Assembly (NCBI RefSeq): GCF_004358325.1
Contig: NZ_CP037940.1
Coordinates: 2,418,001-2,482,000 of the forward strand
Reading direction: 5' to 3'
Length of the DNA: 64,000 nt
DNA from: Periweissella cryptocerci
GTDB lineage: Bacteria; Bacillota; Bacilli; Lactobacillales; Lactobacillaceae
In this document: positions 26,394-36,121 of the stretch, piece after piece
How positions within the stretch are numbered: position 1 is the first letter of the stretch
Layout of the letters: every line of letters begins with the position of its first letter
Position numbers and translations under genes: made by a program
The notes under the pieces: generated by a model
Told to the model about the DNA's origin: nothing
The model's database searches: none
Seen by the model: the letters and a program-made list of their open reading frames with translations, nothing else

Positions 26394-26519
26394 TAATGAT
26401 GGGCTGACAATTGTTGTTGCTCATCATGAAGAAATTCACATGATGAGCAGCTGAGAATATTCAAGTCAAACTAAGGACCTGATTAGCTGTGGAATACTAC
26501 AGCTAATCGGGTCCTTTTT
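26372..26519 (+). promoter_or_regulatory. Transcription attenuator of brnQ
   Basis: Three pairings are visible. (i) TCAGC in the Ile region can pair with GCTGA at about 26403-26407. (ii) TGCTCATCATG (26418-26428) pairs with CATGATGAGCA (26439-26449). (iii) An 18-bp terminator stem AAGGACCTGATTAGCTGT (26473-26490)/ACAGCTAATCGGGTCCTT (26499-26516) with T-run. The segment GCAGCTGA (about 26447-26454) can also pair with TTAGCTGT in the 5' arm of the terminator, giving a possible antiterminator. The choice between forms by the ribosome position is inference. Confidence 0.7.
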
Positions 26520-26592
26520 ATTTATTCAGAATCTTTAGGAAATTTTGCAATCATAATCGTTTGGGTGTTTATCAAGGAAAGAGGTAGTTATT

Positions 26593-27966
26593 ATGGATCA
26601 AAAGCAACACAATTGGCGCAATACAGTTTTGGTAGCTTCATTAATTTTCGGGATGTTCTTTGGGGCTGGTAATTTAATTTTTCCGGTTCAACTTGGTCAA
26701 TTAGCTGGTGGAAATTGGCTCTTGGCAACAGCGGGGTTTTTGGTTACGGGGACGTTGGTACCATTTCTAGCGATGCTCGCAGTTAGTGTGACACGTAGTA
26801 AAGGCGTGTTTGATATCGCCAAACCAGTCGCACCGTGGTTTGGCACGGTATTCTTAGTAATGCTGCATTTAACAATTGGTCCGTTTTTTGGAACTCCGCG
26901 GACTGCCGCCACTGCATTCTCGATGGGAGTGGCACCTTTATTACCAAAGGGCATGCAAACCGTTGGAATGCTCATTTTTTCAGCAGTGTTCTTCGGCTTA
27001 GCATATTTTCTTAGTACTAAAGAGGCCAATGTGGTTGCTTGGATTGGTAAGTATTTGAATCCGTTATTTTTAGTTTTGCTAGTCGGAACTTTATTGTTGG
27101 CAGTTTTTTTACCAATGGGAAACTTACACCAACAGGTTGGGGAAGCATACCAAAGTAACGCATTCTTCCAAGGATTCTTGGATGGTTACAATACAATGGA
27201 CGGAATTGCCTTATTGGCTTTAGCTGTAACCGTTGTTTATGCAATCAAGGGTCTAGGCTATCATGAAGATGCTGTGCCCAAAGTCGTAGCAAAGTCAGGC
27301 TTGCTCGCAATTGCTGCTGAAGTTGTTTTGTACACTGGCTTAGTATTACTTGGTACATCAAGTTTGGGAACATTTAAAGCCGCTGCAAATGGTGGGGATG
27401 CGTTCGCTCAAATTGTTGCACATTACACTGGTAATTTTGGAACTTTATTCACGGGACTGGTTGTTACATTGGCTGTCTTCACAACCGCAATGGGGCTCTT
27501 TGCTTCATTTGCTCAAGATATGCACAAGACGTTTCCGAAAGTCAGTTATAAAAATTTCTTACGGGCAATTGCAGTAGGTTCATTTGTAACTGCGAATGCC
27601 GGATTGACCAACATTATTACCTGGGCAGTACCAGTTTTGATGTTGATGTATCCACTGGCCTTGTCACTAATCACGTTGTCATTGTTGGCGAAGTACTTTA
27701 ACCGGGCGAGTGTTGTGTATCGAGCCATGATGTTGTTTGTGGCTGGACCTGCGTTGCTAGACGCATTGGCTAACTCGCCATTGGTCACTAAGGTTTGGGC
27801 GGCGGGCCTTGTTAACGAATATCACCATATCGTACCTTTCGCCTCAATGGGATTAGGCTGGGTATTACCCGGAGCCTTTGGATTCGTATTAGGTTATGGC
27901 TTGTACAAATTCAGCCCAGAATTACAGACGGGTGGTGTGATTTTGCACTCAGCTGATGTTGAATAG
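26593..27966 (+). CDS. brnQ: Branched-chain amino acid transport system carrier protein BrnQ
   Basis: Cation-coupled importer of Leu, Ile and Val in the membrane. It is 457 residues with about twelve helices. It begins VLVASLIFGMFFGAGNLIFPVQLGQLAGGNW, the BrnQ signature with the unwound ion-binding region, and has IGPFFGTPRTAATAFSMGV (about 95) and a second conserved GLGYHEDAVPKV region. AAGAGG precedes the ATG. The isoleucine leader peptide and terminator upstream suggest regulation by Ile-tRNA charging. A bidirectional terminator follows. Confidence 0.95.
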   Translation: MDQKQHNWRNTVLVASLIFGMFFGAGNLIFPVQLGQLAGGNWLLATAGFLVTGTLVPFLAMLAVSVTRSKGVFDIAKPVAPWFGTVFLVMLHLTIGPFFGTPRTAATAFSMGVAPLLPKGMQTVGMLIFSAVFFGLAYFLSTKEANVVAWIGKYLNPLFLVLLVGTLLLAVFLPMGNLHQQVGEAYQSNAFFQGFLDGYNTMDGIALLALAVTVVYAIKGLGYHEDAVPKVVAKSGLLAIAAEVVLYTGLVLLGTSSLGTFKAAANGGDAFAQIVAHYTGNFGTLFTGLVVTLAVFTTAMGLFASFAQDMHKTFPKVSYKNFLRAIAVGSFVTANAGLTNIITWAVPVLMLMYPLALSLITLSLLAKYFNRASVVYRAMMLFVAGPALLDALANSPLVTKVWAAGLVNEYHHIVPFASMGLGWVLPGAFGFVLGYGLYKFSPELQTGGVILHSADVE

Positions 27967-27973
27967 TTAGAAT

Positions 27974-28016
27974 AAAAAATCGGTCCAGCCTTATTAAAGG
28001 CTGAACCGATTTTTTT
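27974..28016. terminator. Bidirectional terminator between brnQ and the DUF3042 gene
   Basis: AAAAATCGGTccAGCC/GGCTgaACCGATTTTTTT; A-tract and T-tract allow use on both strands. Confidence 0.85.
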
Positions 28017-28070
28017 GAATCGTATCTAAATTCACATCACAATTAAAATTGGAATGTGAATTTGGAGTAA

Positions 28071-28253
28071 TTAAAATTTTGAGCTGTGAGCTGAACGACC
28101 CTTACGAGCTGATTTGATGCGTGTGTTTTCAAACTTTGCTTCTTCGTCCTTAACGGGCTTAACCACCGTTTTGTGGAAGCCAGCAAGTGCACCGACACCA
28201 GCAGCAACTGTACTAAGAACCCCAATTAATACGCCTGTACCAAATTTCTTCAT
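28071..28253 (-). CDS. DUF3042 family protein
   Basis: 60 residues with an N-terminal hydrophobic Gly/Ala-rich segment (KKFGTGVLIGVLSTVAAGVGALAGF) and a basic tail (FENTRIKSARKGRSAHSSKF). This is the layout of the small DUF3042 family of lactobacilli, function unknown. GGAGG lies upstream on the minus strand. It is convergent with brnQ. Confidence 0.8.
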   Translation of the reverse strand: MKKFGTGVLIGVLSTVAAGVGALAGFHKTVVKPVKDEEAKFENTRIKSARKGRSAHSSKF

Positions 28254-28370
28254 ATCTGTTCCTCCAACAATAGTTTATAATTACATGATAAAGAAGTTTA
28301 GCGTAAAATGCTAGTAATGTATTATGAATATTCTAAGAATTTGTTCAGGACAACAAAAAGGTAGGCTGAA

Positions 28371-29111
28371 ATGATGGAAACGCAGATATTCGCTCACCGC
28401 GGCGCCCGACGGAAAGCACCAGAAAATACAATCCCAGCATATTTGAAAGCACTCGAAACCGAAGAAATTGACGGTTTAGAAATTGATGTTCATTTGACTA
28501 AAGACAATCAATTAGTCGTCATTCATGACGAAAAATTAGAACGAACGACAAATGGGCATGGCTTAGTTGGTGACTATACTTTAGCTGAGTTACAAGCTCT
28601 CGATGCTGGCAGTTACTTCAGTCCAGAATTTGCGGGGACTAAAATTCCTTCATTGGATGAAGTCTTAACGTTTTTGCAAGTCCAACATTTTCATAAAATA
28701 TTATTAATTGAAGTTAAAACTGATCACGTTGAGTACCCAGGGATTGAACAGCGGTTACTTGATAAGATAGCCGAGTATCATGTGACTTATCCAGTGATAT
28801 ATCAAAGCTTTAATCTGGATACGTTACAACGATTGCACGATCTCGATGACACTTTAGCGATTGATGCATTAACGTATACACCAAGGTGGCGCTTGTGGAA
28901 GCTCCAGCGACAGCGCGTTATCGAGTATATTCACCCCGATAATCGCTGGTTTATGAACAAAATTTATTGGTGGGGGAAACACCCACGAACACGCCCATGG
29001 ACTGTGAATAAAAAGGCCGAAATGCGAAAGGTTTTTCAAGCAAAATTACCCGGTATTATTACCGATGAACTGGATTTAGCGGTTCAGTTACGAAAGGAAA
29101 TTCAAGGATGA
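28371..29111 (+). CDS. glpQ: Glycerophosphodiester phosphodiesterase
   Basis: Hydrolyses glycerophosphodiesters to glycerol-3-phosphate and an alcohol. It is 246 residues without a signal peptide, so probably cytosolic. GDPD motifs are present: FAHRGARRKAPENTIPAY (catalytic His, about residue 8), EIDVHLTKDNQLVVIHDEKLERTTNG (metal-binding Glu/Asp and second His, about 37-60), and LIEVKTD (about 112). It overlaps miaA by 4 nt (ATGA), an arrangement that suggests cotranscription. Confidence 0.92.
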   Translation: MMETQIFAHRGARRKAPENTIPAYLKALETEEIDGLEIDVHLTKDNQLVVIHDEKLERTTNGHGLVGDYTLAELQALDAGSYFSPEFAGTKIPSLDEVLTFLQVQHFHKILLIEVKTDHVEYPGIEQRLLDKIAEYHVTYPVIYQSFNLDTLQRLHDLDDTLAIDALTYTPRWRLWKLQRQRVIEYIHPDNRWFMNKIYWWGKHPRTRPWTVNKKAEMRKVFQAKLPGIITDELDLAVQLRKEIQG

Positions 29112-30034
29112 ATAAAATTATTGTAATCGTGGGACCAACTGCAGTGGGGAAAACCGCCCTTTCAATTAAATTGGCTAAAAAATATGATGGTGAAATTATT
29201 TCAGGAGATTCAATGCAAGTCTACCGCGGACTTGATATTGGTACCGCGAAAATTACCGATGTCGAAAAAGAAGGTGTTCCTCATTATCTAATTGATACTA
29301 AGGATATGACCGACAACTTTACGGTGGCCGAATGGGTCGCAGCGGCCAAAGAACATATCGCGGATATTACGAGTCGTGGCAAAATGCCAATTATCGTTGG
29401 TGGCACTGGCTTCTACATTGCCGCCTTGCTTGGTGATATGCCATTAGGCGGTGACGATACCGATGCCGATGATGAAATTCGGGCTAAGTGGCAAGCTTTT
29501 GCCGATGATTTTGGTGGAATGGCAGTTTGGGACGAATTGAATGAAGTCGATCCAGTGGCAGCCAAAGATATCCCAGCAGGGAATGTGCGCCGGATTATTC
29601 GGGCCTTGGAAGTTTACGAGCTCACCGGTAAGCCATTTTCAGAACAAAAGCCAAGCAAGGGTGAACGCCAGTATGACGCCTTAGTGATTGGTTTGAATAC
29701 GAGTCGCGAATTACTCTATGACCGCATTAATTTGCGGGTCGACCAAATGCTTGATGATGGTTTGATGGCTGAAGCTAAGCGTCTGTATGACGCTGGTGGT
29801 GCCCAACTCCAAAGTGGCCAAGGAATTGGTTACAAGGAATTATTCCCATTCTTTGGTGAATATGATACCGAAGAACGAGCAATTGAGTTAATTAAGCGTA
29901 ATTCACGACGCTTTGCTAAACGGCAATTAACGTGGTTTAACAACCAAATGCCAGATATTCACTGGTTCGATCTTGTACGTCAACCAACTGAAATCGATGC
30001 AATTGATGAGTTAGTTGAAACGTTCAATAAATAG
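29108..30034 (+). CDS. miaA: tRNA dimethylallyltransferase
   Basis: Adds a dimethylallyl group to A37 of tRNAs reading UNN codons. It is 308 residues. It has a P-loop GPTAVGKTALS (about residue 8), the substrate-binding GEIISGDSMQVYRGLDIGTAK, GGTGFYIAALL (about 98), and the C-terminal RNSRRFAKRQLTWFNN. It overlaps glpQ upstream and ends with a strong terminator. Confidence 0.96.
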   Translation: MNKIIVIVGPTAVGKTALSIKLAKKYDGEIISGDSMQVYRGLDIGTAKITDVEKEGVPHYLIDTKDMTDNFTVAEWVAAAKEHIADITSRGKMPIIVGGTGFYIAALLGDMPLGGDDTDADDEIRAKWQAFADDFGGMAVWDELNEVDPVAAKDIPAGNVRRIIRALEVYELTGKPFSEQKPSKGERQYDALVIGLNTSRELLYDRINLRVDQMLDDGLMAEAKRLYDAGGAQLQSGQGIGYKELFPFFGEYDTEERAIELIKRNSRRFAKRQLTWFNNQMPDIHWFDLVRQPTEIDAIDELVETFNK

Positions 30035-30057
30035 AAAATGTGAAGAAATTCCAAAGA

Positions 30058-30104
30058 AACGACGACCTGTGTTAGGAAACCTGACATGGGTCGTTGTTTT
30101 TATT
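30058..30104 (+). terminator. Terminator after miaA
   Basis: Long stem AACGACGACCTGTGTTAGG/CCTGACATGGGTCGTTGTT followed by TTTTAT. Confidence 0.85.
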
Positions 30105-30121
30105 GTGTCAGGTGATACAAT
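30094..30121 (+). promoter_or_regulatory. Promoter and palindromic operator of glnRA
   Basis: -35 TTGTTT (30094-30099), 16-bp spacer, -10 TACAAT (30116-30121). The near-palindrome TTGTGTCA-GG-TGATACAA (30103-30120) covers the spacer and -10, a plausible GlnR site. It resembles but does not exactly fit TGTNAN7TNACA. Confidence 0.55.
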
Positions 30122-30159
30122 GAACGTATCTTAAGCAAAGACATTAAGGAGGTACTCGA

Positions 30160-30516
30160 ATGGCTGAAAAAGAACTGCGCCGAAATTTGGCAGTCCTTCC
30201 AATTGGTACAATTCGTGAACTGACTGATTTGACTGATCGACAGATTCGTTATTACGAGGAACAGCATTTGATTATGCCACAGCGGACAGCTAGTAATCGC
30301 CGGATGTTTTCTTTGAACGATGTTGATCGTTTACTTGAGATTAAAGATTATTTGGATGCTGGTGACAGTATTGCTGATATCCAAGCAATTTATTCGAAAA
30401 AAGCAGCAAAACAACGTGAGCCAGATTTATCTGCTCATGAAATGCGCCAAGCACTAGCGTCAGAGTTTATCAACCTTGCCGGATTTTCGGTGAATAAGAA
30501 AAGAAAGGGCTATTAA
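30160..30516 (+). CDS. glnR: Nitrogen-responsive MerR-family repressor GlnR
   Basis: Represses glnRA and other nitrogen genes when glutamine is plentiful, by feedback-inhibited glutamine synthetase. It is 118 residues. The MerR winged helix is at residues about 12-80 ([49 protein letters not shown]); the short C-terminal tail is the family's GlnA-interaction region. AAGGAGG precedes the ATG. Located 2 nt before glnA, the classical operon. Confidence 0.95.
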   Translation: MAEKELRRNLAVLPIGTIRELTDLTDRQIRYYEEQHLIMPQRTASNRRMFSLNDVDRLLEIKDYLDAGDSIADIQAIYSKKAAKQREPDLSAHEMRQALASEFINLAGFSVNKKRKGY

Positions 30517-30518
30517 CA

Positions 30519-31865
30519 ATGCCAAAGCATGATTATACAAAAGATGATATTCGCAACCTCGTAAAGTCAGAAAATGTTGAATTTTTACGTTTAACATTTA
30601 CTGATATGTACGGAATTATCAAGAACGTGGAAGTTCCAGCGTCACAACTTGAAAAAGTTTTAGCTAACAACATGATGTTTGATGGTTCATCAATTGATGG
30701 GTTTGTACGGATTGAAGAATCAGATATGTACTTGTACCCAGACCTTTCAACGTTCATGATTTTCCCATGGGCGACTGATTCACACGGTGGTAAGGTTGCA
30801 CGGATTATTGCCAGTGTTTACACGGCGGCGCGCGAACCATTTATGGGCGATCCACGGAATGTCTTGAAGGAAAACTTAGCTAATGCTAAAGCTGCTGGTT
30901 TTGATGCCTTCAATATCGGACCTGAACCAGAATTTTTCTTATTCAAGCTTGATGAACTTGGCAAGCCAACGACTAAATTGAACGATTCCGGTTCATACTT
31001 TGATTTGGCACCACTCGACATGGGTGAAAACGTCCGTCGTGAAATCGTTTTAACACTTGAAGAAATGGGCTTTGAAGTTGAAGCTGCGCACCACGAAGTT
31101 GCTCCTGGTCAACACGAAGTCGATTTTAAGTATGCTAACGCGCTTGAAGCTGCGGATAACATTCAAACATTTAAATTAATCGTAAAAACAATTGCCCGTA
31201 AAAACGGCTTATATGCAACTTTCATGCCTAAACCAGTTTCTGGTATCAATGGTAATGGGATGCACGTTAACATGTCACTTTTCGCAGAAGGAACCAATGC
31301 GTTCTTCGATGAAAATGATGAAATGCAACTTTCAACAACCGCTTACAACTTCTTGGGTGGTATCTTGAAGCACGCCCAAAACTTCACGGCAATTACTAAT
31401 CCAACTGTTAACTCATACAAGCGATTAGTACCTGGTTTTGAAGCGCCTGTGTACGTGGCGTGGTCTGGTTCAAACCGTTCACCAATGGTTCGTGTCCCAG
31501 CTTCACGTGGGCAATCAACACGTTTGGAACTTCGTTCAGTTGACCCAACTGCAAACCCATACTTGGCCTTGGCAGCTATCTTAGCATCAGGCCTTGATGG
31601 GATTAAGGATAGCCTTGAACCAAACGAATCAGTTGATCGTAACATTTACTTGATGGACGAATCAGAACGGATTAAAGCAGGCATTAAGGACTTACCTGAT
31701 ACCTTGTTAGCAGCCGTTCGTGATTTAGAAGGTGATGAAATTGTGCGTGATGCATTAGGTTACAACTTATCACAACAATTTATCGATGCTAAGTTGCTTG
31801 AATACCGTCAATATCGTCAAGAAGTATCAGCATGGGAATTAGATAGCTACTTGGACTTGTACTAA
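30519..31865 (+). CDS. glnA: Glutamine synthetase, type I
   Basis: ATP-dependent synthesis of glutamine from glutamate and ammonium; it also co-represses with GlnR. It is 448 residues, the size of the short Gram-positive GSI-alpha group. It shows [23 protein letters not shown] (about residue 52), [15 protein letters not shown] (metal ligands, about 190), [12 protein letters not shown] (about 250), and [13 protein letters not shown] (about 322). No adenylylation-loop insert is apparent. The terminator at 31916 closes the operon. Confidence 0.97.
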   Translation: MPKHDYTKDDIRNLVKSENVEFLRLTFTDMYGIIKNVEVPASQLEKVLANNMMFDGSSIDGFVRIEESDMYLYPDLSTFMIFPWATDSHGGKVARIIASVYTAAREPFMGDPRNVLKENLANAKAAGFDAFNIGPEPEFFLFKLDELGKPTTKLNDSGSYFDLAPLDMGENVRREIVLTLEEMGFEVEAAHHEVAPGQHEVDFKYANALEAADNIQTFKLIVKTIARKNGLYATFMPKPVSGINGNGMHVNMSLFAEGTNAFFDENDEMQLSTTAYNFLGGILKHAQNFTAITNPTVNSYKRLVPGFEAPVYVAWSGSNRSPMVRVPASRGQSTRLELRSVDPTANPYLALAAILASGLDGIKDSLEPNESVDRNIYLMDESERIKAGIKDLPDTLLAAVRDLEGDEIVRDALGYNLSQQFIDAKLLEYRQYRQEVSAWELDSYLDLY

Positions 31866-31915
31866 AAGCTACAAACCAAATAGGTGACTATTACACCTAT
31901 TTAGAAATACAATCG

Positions 31916-31952
31916 AAAAACGGACATCGCAGTTAATTGCGGTGTCCGTTTT
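31916..31952 (+). terminator. Terminator after glnA
   Basis: AAAACGGACATCGC/GCGGTGTCCGTTTT stem. A second small hairpin AAATAGGTG/CACCTATTT precedes it at 31878-31902. Confidence 0.8.
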
Positions 31953-32050
31953 GAGTTGTGCCGCTATTTGTTGGTAGCCTAATAAAAGTGACCAGTAATT
32001 AGTGGAACATGATAATATGGTAGGTAATACATAGAAGCTAGGAGATGGAC

Positions 32051-32920
32051 ATGGCAAACTATTTACCAGTAATCAATACGAATTTTACTTTGTTTGGTGG
32101 GCATGCTGAGACGGTGCCCGTTGGTTGGAGTTGGAAAACGGAAGAGCACCCAGCGTTTGAATTAATTTATGTTTTAGCAGGTGAACAACGGACAATTAGC
32201 GATACGAATGAATTTTTTATTTGTGCCGGGCAGATGATTTTGATTCCAATTGGTATTCGCCACACTAATTATCAGGTGGGGAGTGAAAAATTAAAATATT
32301 TCACGATGCACTTCAACTTGGAATCACCGGAGCTAAAATATTTATTGATTAGTGGTTATGCTAATCGCATTATCACAACGGAAACCGCAGGGCATGCAGC
32401 ATTAGTTGCGCAACTTGATACCATTGTGGCGATGATTCAAGCTGACTATCAATTGTTTGATTATCTGAATTTACAGGCGAGCGTTTTGGATGTTATCTTA
32501 ACTTTGACCAAGGCATTGCAAAATGATAAAGCTTTGAAAGTCAGTCAAGGCGAGATTAATCAGTTTATGCTGTGGCAAACATTGGCGAGCGATATCAAAG
32601 ATAAATTAGATTATCAAATTTATCATGCGAACCATGCCACTAAGATTGCTATCGCAGAGGTGGTTGAAGCCCATCACATTAGTCAAAGTTACGCCTTGAA
32701 GTTATTTAAAAAGTTTACGGCTAAAAGTCCTCAAGCTTATTTGATTGATTTGAAATTGGCGACTGCCAAACAGCTATTGTTGCAACCCAATATGTTGATT
32801 AGCGAGGTGGCGGAGAAGCTGGCATATTCCTCGCCAAGTCACTTTACACGAGAATTCACTAAGAATATTGGTATGTCACCAAGGCAATATATTGTAGCTG
32901 GTAGTGTTGATGAAAACTAA
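32051..32920 (+). CDS. AraC family transcriptional regulator
   Basis: Sugar-type activator, about 289 residues: an N-terminal cupin-like ligand domain (HPAFELIYVLAGEQRTI, HTNYQVGSEKLKYFTMHFNL) and a C-terminal double helix-turn-helix at about 190-285 (IAEVVEAHHISQSYALKLFKKFTAKSPQAYLIDLKLATAKQLL and ISEVAEKLAYSSPSHFTREFTKNIGMSPRQYI). ATG at 32051 is preferred since AGGAG ends 6 nt upstream. It precedes the beta-xylosidase/MFS genes on the same strand and probably controls them. Confidence 0.9.
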   Translation: MANYLPVINTNFTLFGGHAETVPVGWSWKTEEHPAFELIYVLAGEQRTISDTNEFFICAGQMILIPIGIRHTNYQVGSEKLKYFTMHFNLESPELKYLLISGYANRIITTETAGHAALVAQLDTIVAMIQADYQLFDYLNLQASVLDVILTLTKALQNDKALKVSQGEINQFMLWQTLASDIKDKLDYQIYHANHATKIAIAEVVEAHHISQSYALKLFKKFTAKSPQAYLIDLKLATAKQLLLQPNMLISEVAEKLAYSSPSHFTREFTKNIGMSPRQYIVAGSVDEN

Positions 32921-32995
32921 ATTTGTACGAATTAAGGATAGTTCAGAATGAATTATCCTATTTTTTGTGGCGTTTTTTAATGGCATAATATATCT

Positions 32996-33009
32996 TGTAA
33001 GCGGTTACA
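32996..33009 (+). promoter_or_regulatory. Catabolite-responsive element upstream of the xylosidase/MFS genes
   Basis: TGTAAGCGGTTACA fits TGWNANCGNTNWCA at every defined position and is almost perfectly palindromic. A -10-like CATAAT lies just upstream (about 32984), so CcpA bound here would block initiation or elongation. About 145 bp before the GH43 start. Confidence 0.8.
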
Positions 33010-33153
33010 AAGAAACGAAAAACAAAGAAATATAACGCAATGACACGGTTTGTTGTGAAAAACATACCGCGTGATGCAATGAATTAGCTAACCGTAAAAA
33101 TAAACAAGCAAACAACTTAAAACGAATAAATAACAGACAAATGAGGAGCAAGT

Positions 33154-34812
33154 ATGTCATACACAATTCAAAATCCAATTATTCCAGGTTACGCACCAGA
33201 TCCATCAATTATTCGCGTCGACCATGATTACTACATCGCCACGTCAACTTTTCACTTGAATCCAGCGATTAGTATTTACCACTCAACCGACTTAGCTAAC
33301 TGGGAAATGGTTGATCATGGTTTGAAAAATCATGAAGTTGATCTCCGGGGTACTAATACACCGGCTGGTATCTGGGCACCACATCTATCTTACGATGTGG
33401 CCACTAAAAAGTTTTGGTTGGCATATTCACACATGTTGAACATGGAAGGTCGTGAATTTAACGCCGATAACTACGCAATTTCAGCGGATAGTATTCATGG
33501 TCCCTGGAGTGAACCAGTTTTCTTAGGTGCAATTGGGTTTGATCCATCGCTCTTCCATGATGAAGACGGGCGCCATTACATGACAATTTTGGAATGGGAA
33601 ACACGTGATGGATATCAACACCCAGGACACATTGTCATCCAAGAAATGGATTTGGCTAATAATCAATTTATCGGTGAGGCAGTACGTGTAACGCAAGGTT
33701 TTACAACGCGCGGTTGTGCCGAAGCACCCCAAATTTACAAGCGCGATGGTTATTATTACTTGGTGCTTGCTGCTGGTGGGACGGGGTATGCCCACGGAGT
33801 TGAAATGGGTCGCTCAAAAAATATCTTTGGCCCATACGAAGCTAACCCAACAAATGAACCAATTATCACGTCAGCACCGCAACATATTTATAGCTTAGGT
33901 GATCCTGATGCCGGACACTTTGAAGCATATAACCCACATTCAATCATGCAAAAATCAGGCCATGGTTCGATTGTTCAGACGCATACTGGCGAATGGTATA
34001 TTGCGCATTTGATGTCACGACCATTGCCAGGCACGACTTTGAACCCATTAGGACGCGAAACGGCTATCCAAAAAATGACCTGGAATGATGCTGGTTGGTT
34101 GCAAATGGCCGATGGTTCAAATTTAGCAAAAATGACAGCTCCCGGAATGACAGGCGTCGAAGCTGGTGAAACAGCAGGGCATTCATTCGAGGATCAGTTT
34201 GAAAATGAAACTTATAATGTCCGTTTCACAACGCCCTACCGTGAGCAAAATACAAAATGGGTCAATACAAGCGAAAATCAAGGACATTTGCGAATCCATG
34301 GTGAAAACTCATTCTTTTCACGCATGAATCCAGCCATTATGGCAGTTGCAGCTTCAGCATTTGAATTTGAGCTTGAAACGCAACTTGAATTCCACCCAGA
34401 ACACTACTCACAAAGTGCGGGGATGAACATGTATTACGATGCTTCAAACTGGTTATATGCCCGCTTGTATCACTCAGAATCATTAGGTGGGACGACTTTA
34501 GGAATTTTACAGGCTAAACAAGGTGAACGAATTGAATTCATTCACGACAAGGTCTTTATTCCAAATGGCGTTGTGGCGCTAAAATTTGTAACAACCTTTG
34601 GCAAAACCAAAATTTACTACCAAATCGAAAACCAAGCGTGGAAACAAGTGGGACCAGAATTTAACACCGCTTACCTATCAGATGAAGGGGTTGGTGGTTC
34701 GGAAGGTGAAATTGGTGGATTTACAGGCTTGCTATGTGGAATTGGTGCTGTCGATGCGTACCGCCACGAATCATATGCAGATTTTGATTTCTTTAAAATG
34801 ACTAATAAATAA
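33154..34812 (+). CDS. xynB: Glycoside hydrolase family 43 beta-xylosidase (possibly arabinofuranosidase)
   Basis: Cleaves xylo-oligosaccharides, probably in the cytosol because no signal peptide is present. It is 552 residues. The five-bladed propeller starts NPIIPGYAPDPSIIRVDHDYYIATSTF with the catalytic base Asp; IGFDPSLFHDEDGRHYM carries the pKa-modulating Asp; CAEAPQIYKRDGYYYL contains the acid Glu (about residue 192). A C-terminal beta-sandwich about 350-550 is typical of GH43 xylosidases. GAGGAGC precedes the ATG. Followed by an MFS transporter, behind a cre box. Confidence 0.9.
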   Translation: MSYTIQNPIIPGYAPDPSIIRVDHDYYIATSTFHLNPAISIYHSTDLANWEMVDHGLKNHEVDLRGTNTPAGIWAPHLSYDVATKKFWLAYSHMLNMEGREFNADNYAISADSIHGPWSEPVFLGAIGFDPSLFHDEDGRHYMTILEWETRDGYQHPGHIVIQEMDLANNQFIGEAVRVTQGFTTRGCAEAPQIYKRDGYYYLVLAAGGTGYAHGVEMGRSKNIFGPYEANPTNEPIITSAPQHIYSLGDPDAGHFEAYNPHSIMQKSGHGSIVQTHTGEWYIAHLMSRPLPGTTLNPLGRETAIQKMTWNDAGWLQMADGSNLAKMTAPGMTGVEAGETAGHSFEDQFENETYNVRFTTPYREQNTKWVNTSENQGHLRIHGENSFFSRMNPAIMAVAASAFEFELETQLEFHPEHYSQSAGMNMYYDASNWLYARLYHSESLGGTTLGILQAKQGERIEFIHDKVFIPNGVVALKFVTTFGKTKIYYQIENQAWKQVGPEFNTAYLSDEGVGGSEGEIGGFTGLLCGIGAVDAYRHESYADFDFFKMTNK

Positions 34813-34882
34813 GCATCAATAGGAAGTGTAGCGCCTAGACTAAATGGAAGTGGGGCGAAACACATATAGAAGGAGAATTATT

Positions 34883-36115
34883 ATGAAAAGTATCTCACTT
34901 AAACGGATGATTCCTGGTTTAGTAACTGGGGCCGGAACCTGGCTTGGTCCATACATTGTTGCGGTTTCAATTTTCTTGCCATTGAAAATTCAAGCACTTG
35001 ATGCACCGCACAAGGTGGCATTGGTCGCTGTATTTTCATCAATCGCGATGGTAATCGCAACGATTGCAAATTTATTTGCCGGTGCGTTATCAGATAAAAC
35101 TAAGTCGCGTTTTGGTAAGCGGACACCATGGTTTGTGATTGGTGGCTTAGCTTCAATGTTGTTACTGATGGGAGCTGCGTGGGCACCATCAATTGCCATC
35201 TTGTTAGTTTTTTGGTCACTTTATCAAGTCACTTTGAACATGTCAGTCGCTTCAGTTGGCGTCTTGATGGAATACACGGATAAGGAACAACGTGGATCTG
35301 CTTCAAGTGCGTATGGTATTGGGATGTCAATTGGGAACTATGCTTTCCCAATCTTGGGTGCGATGTTCATGAAAAACATTACCCTTGGATTTATCGTATT
35401 CGGATTAATTGCTGGGGTCGGTGGGATTTTAACGGCACTTATTATCAAAGAACCATCAAACAAAAATGTTGTTGATTCGCCAGTTGAAAAGAAAGAAAAA
35501 AAGTCATTCAAGGAATTGCTTAAATTGATGCCCGGCGTGAAAGAAGGGCGTGACTTCTATCTTGCTTTAGGTGGTAAATTATTATTCGGAATCGGTCAGT
35601 TCTTAGTTGTTTCATACCAAATGTTCATTTTGACGGATTACATGAAATTGAGTGAAAAGACGACCCAAGATACGATTCAACTTATCTCAGCGGTGATGAT
35701 GGTGGCCGCAATCGTCGTTGGCGGTTTAGTTGGACCTTTGGCAGATAAAATTAAATCAATCAAGTTACCAACCTCAGTTGCCGCAATTTTACTTGGGATT
35801 GGTGCCATCTTCCCATTCTTCGCTGCGAAACCTTGGACAATGATTGTTTTCGCCATTATCGGTGGGATTGGAATTGGTTCGTGGAATGGGATTGATCAAT
35901 CATTGAATGTCACAGTTGGTGAAGCTCTGGATAAGGAACGCTTAGGTTTCTTTATGGGAGTTTACAACTTGGGTAACACCTTATGTCAAGCTGCAGCTCC
36001 AATTATTGCCGCTGCTTTGATTTCAACTTTAGGTTTCCAAATGATTTTCCCATTCGCTACAATTTTCGCAATTGCCGGTGGGGTGCTGATTCTAATGATT
36101 AAGAGTGTTAAGTAA
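34883..36115 (+). CDS. MFS (GPH-like) glycoside transporter
   Basis: About 410 residues with roughly twelve membrane helices. Loop 2-3 has GALSDKTKSRFGKRTPWFVIGG, the motif seen in MFS/GPH sugar transporters. The cytosolic loop around residues 185-210 is Lys/Glu-rich. Start chosen at MKSISLKRM because AGAAGGAG lies just upstream; an earlier in-frame start adds 13 unlikely residues. Gene order suggests it imports the xylosides cut by the neighbouring GH43 enzyme (inference). Terminator at 36122. Confidence 0.85.
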   Translation: MKSISLKRMIPGLVTGAGTWLGPYIVAVSIFLPLKIQALDAPHKVALVAVFSSIAMVIATIANLFAGALSDKTKSRFGKRTPWFVIGGLASMLLLMGAAWAPSIAILLVFWSLYQVTLNMSVASVGVLMEYTDKEQRGSASSAYGIGMSIGNYAFPILGAMFMKNITLGFIVFGLIAGVGGILTALIIKEPSNKNVVDSPVEKKEKKSFKELLKLMPGVKEGRDFYLALGGKLLFGIGQFLVVSYQMFILTDYMKLSEKTTQDTIQLISAVMMVAAIVVGGLVGPLADKIKSIKLPTSVAAILLGIGAIFPFFAAKPWTMIVFAIIGGIGIGSWNGIDQSLNVTVGEALDKERLGFFMGVYNLGNTLCQAAAPIIAAALISTLGFQMIFPFATIFAIAGGVLILMIKSVK

Positions 36116-36121
36116 AAAAAT

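Noticed and set aside
30103..30120. Canonical GlnR box before glnR
   Set aside because: The palindrome does not fit TGTNAN7TNACA exactly, so it was listed only as a plausible operator, not a confirmed box.
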